Shown one piece after another: positions 62,185-64,000 of a DNA stretch of 64,000 nt (the stretch's first letter is position 1; each line of letters opens with the position of its first letter). The notes under the pieces were generated by a model that ran no database searches, was not told the DNA's origin, and saw nothing but the letters and a program-made list of their open reading frames with translations. The position numbers and the translations under genes were made by a program. Origin of the DNA: an uncultured Clostridia bacterium (GTDB lineage Bacteria; Bacillota; Clostridia; UBA1381); the NCBI GenBank assembly GCA_934486735.1, contig CAKSQL010000011.1, forward strand, positions 13,171 through 77,170. The letters are read 5' to 3'.

Positions 62185-62219
62185 CCGCATAAACACTATA
62201 CTTTTAAGCATTTATGCGG
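62185..62219. terminator. Terminator overlapping the end of the recombinase gene
   Basis: CCGCATAAA (62185-62193) pairs with TTTATGCGG (62211-62219). On the minus strand a run of six T follows. The recombinase stop codon lies inside the loop. 62078-62184 contains direct TTTGACAACA repeats and may hold an attachment site. Confidence 0.65.
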
Positions 62220-63749
62220 AAAATCTTTTTGGTGACCCGAGTCATCTGATATACAAAATTTTTCCGTCTTTGTATTTTTCGCAATATCTGCGTATAAATC
62301 CTCTGTAATCTCTACTGTTTCTTTCCCTGCATTAAACACAATTGTCACTTTATAATTATTCTTTTCACCGTTGGGGGTGTCATATAAATAAATCTTGTTA
62401 ATAAGCATATTTATCAATGCTTTTCTGTGCGCAATATTCAAAATATCATAATTTTTAAATTGCATTAAAAAGTAAAAAATTTCTTCTTCGCTTAAAGCTA
62501 AAGTCTTTGTTTTTTCAACAGCAATGCTGCTTTCTAATTGTTCAATTTCTGATTTTAGCTCGCTCACTCTTGCAAATATTTCCTGTCTCACAGTATCATT
62601 TTCGCAAATATCCAATGCTTTCAGCTGATTTTCTTTTGCCTTTATTTTTTCCTGTACCTGCTTTTGCATATGTACTAACAATTGATTTGCATTATCTTTT
62701 TTTGCTATGGTACTTATCTTTTTCGCTATAGTTTTAATATTCTTATCAGTAAGCATAGCCTTGCATTTTTCTAATACATATTCTTCAATATACTGTTTAC
62801 CAATGGCTTTCTTTCCACAGTTTTTCTCATTTTTGCATTTATAATAACAATATTTTTTAGCTGCATTACCACTGTGACCGACCATTTTTGATTCAATTCC
62901 ATTATCTCTGCAATTACCGCAGTAAAGCTTATCTGACAAAATGTAGTCTTCTTTTGCACGCTTTCGAGCGGGGTTTTTCTTATTTATTTCAAGAACTTTC
63001 TGCACTTCATCAAATAATGACTTTTCGACAAGCTGAGGAATGCGATGTGGAATTACAACATCATCATAAATATATGTACCTAAATATCTCTCATTTTTCA
63101 GCATGTGATGTAATGAGTTATTATTGAAGGTTGCTCCTTGCGTACTTTTCAATCCTCTGTCATTTAAATACTGACATATTTCCACAACAGACATTCCACT
63201 TGCGTACATTGAAAATATTTTTTTAACATATGGCGCTGTTATTTCATCTCTGGTAAATTCTCTGTCAACAATTTTAAAACCAAACGGCACAGTACCCCCT
63301 AAATATTTTCCCAAAAGTGCATTAGCGTTTGAGCCACGTTGAGTTTTTTCTGATAGGTCTGCTGAATAGTATTCATTTATGCCAAGTAATACAGCTTTTA
63401 CAACAATCCCTATTGACCCCTCAGGTATAAGTTCTGTAGCTGAAATTACTTTTACACCGTTTTCTTCTAAAATATTTTCATTATTCAGTGCGTCTCTCAT
63501 ATTCCTTGCAAATCGGTCAAATTTCCAAACTAACACCGCTTCAAATGTTCCATTTCTGCTGTCACGCAACATTCTTTGAAAATCATCTCTGTCATCATTT
63601 CGCCCTGTTTTAGCTTCGTCTTTATATACCTTAATGACGTTCATGTCATTATTTTCAGCATATTTTTGACAGGCTGCAACCTGTTGCTTTATGCTGTCCT
63701 TTTTCTGTGCGTCACTTGAATACCGCGCGTAAATTACAATGTTTTTCAT
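62196..63749 (-). CDS. Large serine recombinase (integrase)
   Basis: 517 residues. The resolvase catalytic domain begins VIYARYSSDAQKKDSI with Ser11 as the likely nucleophile and KFDRFARNM as the arginine block. The recombinase domain (VPFGFKIVDREFTRDE ... YLNDRGLKSTQGATFNNNSL) and a zinc ribbon (CGNC ... CYYKCKNEKNC, about 270-320) follow, then a coiled-coil region (residues ~360-410). Such enzymes integrate and excise phages and conjugative elements. The last ~17 residues read through the terminator, a sign that the 3' end may lie in an attachment-site junction. Confidence 0.93.
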   Translation of the reverse strand: MKNIVIYARYSSDAQKKDSIKQQVAACQKYAENNDMNVIKVYKDEAKTGRNDDRDDFQRMLRDSRNGTFEAVLVWKFDRFARNMRDALNNENILEENGVKVISATELIPEGSIGIVVKAVLLGINEYYSADLSEKTQRGSNANALLGKYLGGTVPFGFKIVDREFTRDEITAPYVKKIFSMYASGMSVVEICQYLNDRGLKSTQGATFNNNSLHHMLKNERYLGTYIYDDVVIPHRIPQLVEKSLFDEVQKVLEINKKNPARKRAKEDYILSDKLYCGNCRDNGIESKMVGHSGNAAKKYCYYKCKNEKNCGKKAIGKQYIEEYVLEKCKAMLTDKNIKTIAKKISTIAKKDNANQLLVHMQKQVQEKIKAKENQLKALDICENDTVRQEIFARVSELKSEIEQLESSIAVEKTKTLALSEEEIFYFLMQFKNYDILNIAHRKALINMLINKIYLYDTPNGEKNNYKVTIVFNAGKETVEITEDLYADIAKNTKTEKFCISDDSGHQKDFPHKCLKV

Positions 63750-63766
63750 ATATCTATCCTCTTTGT

Positions 63767-64000
63767 TTATTTCTCGCTTGCCACAAACTTATAAAAAGTA
63801 TTCGGCTTTAAATTCAAAACTTCCATAGCTTTTACGGCGGTAATTTCTTTGTTTTTCCAACTTGTATATATTTCGTTCCAATTATCGGGCTTGACAGCTC
63901 GCGGTCGTCCCGTCGGTCTGCCAGTTTTAGCAGACACTCTTTGACCGTCTACAATCGGCATTATATCAATTCCTTGCCGCTGTCGCTTGCGAATATTTTC
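63767..64000 (-). CDS. Resolvase/invertase, C-terminal part (runs off window)
   Basis: The frame is open from the right edge: ENIRKRQRQGIDI continues into MPIVDGQRVSAKTGRPTGRP and the C-terminal helix-turn-helix EITAVKAMEVLNLKPNTFYK. The first part matches the end of the long E-helix of small serine recombinases and the rest their DNA-binding domain, so the ATG at 63961 is internal and the gene extends beyond the window. A second recombinase beside the large one suggests an integrative element to the right. Confidence 0.75.
   Translation of the reverse strand, partial: ENIRKRQRQGIDIMPIVDGQRVSAKTGRPTGRPRAVKPDNWNEIYTSWKNKEITAVKAMEVLNLKPNTFYKFVASEK

Overview
The window looks like a chromosomal piece of an anaerobic, spore-forming member of the Clostridia (Bacillota). 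Evidence: the sporulation genes yqfC and yqfD ahead of a Firmicutes-type phoH-ybeY-dgkA-era-yqzL-recO cluster, an AbrB/SpoVT-type regulator, glycyl radical metabolism, S-layer homology (SLH) surface proteins, clear sigma-A promoters and strong AGGAGG-type ribosome binding sites. No rRNA, tRNA or CRISPR array was recognised. The species cannot be told from the sequence alone; a gut lineage is likely but is inference.

Layout. 1-2.9 kb: 5' part of leuA, an AbrB-like regulator, a DUF421 membrane protein and a LOG-family hydrolase. 2.9-4.9 kb: an AT-rich toxin locus with a barnase-type ribonuclease, two barstar inhibitors and a divergent XRE regulator. 5-14.4 kb: GNAT, TPR, asnA and a DUF896 protein, then a glycogen/alpha-glucan block (GH13 glucosidase, glgP, and glgA with a long lysine-rich tail). 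15.1-19.1 kb: a B12-independent glycerol/diol dehydratase-like glycyl radical enzyme and its activase, separated by tandem structured repeats and MITE-like elements. 19.1-25 kb: dCMP deaminase plus the conserved recO-era-ybeY-phoH-yqfD-yqfC cluster. 25.6-31.9 kb: a 1267-residue SLH mosaic protein, a MATE relic, mgtC and prs. 32-38.3 kb: a soluble FtsH-like protease, a hypothetical protein, a PD-(D/E)XK nuclease with a WYL regulator broken by a MITE, and a TagA-type glycosyltransferase. 38.3-48.1 kb: parC, parE, an MFS transporter, a sialidase-like protein, an AGCS symporter and a polysaccharide deacetylase. 48.2-58.7 kb: a prophage-derived toxin/immunity island. 59-64 kb: a second S-layer protein, a lysin relic, a large serine recombinase and the 3' end of a resolvase.

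The most striking part is the island at 48.2-58.7 kb. It opens with a near-consensus sigma-A promoter over a one-mismatch SOS (LexA) box and two prophage-type genes. A DUF4417 gene then overlaps a toxin gene by 1 bp, followed by an overlapping immunity gene and a long array of duplicated small genes. The unit has been copied: two nearly identical toxins, one broken toxin with a different C-terminal domain but the same first residues, three copies of the cognate immunity gene (one an orphan), five full copies and one or two relics of an ~180-residue family, and several unrelated immunity-like genes. Two truncated DUF4417 copies begin at the same codon just after a copy of a dispersed hairpin repeat, so that repeat and the shared toxin 5' end look like recombination joints for swapping toxin cassettes. 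The barnase locus near the left end shows the same logic: a phage-head-derived N-terminus, a toxin domain, and duplicated immunity with a variable middle.

At least three families of short inverted-repeat (MITE-like) elements flanked by TA, and one family of multi-hairpin repeats, are scattered through the window. They have broken one regulator, supply the ends of two other reading frames, and fill the spacer of the glycyl radical operon.
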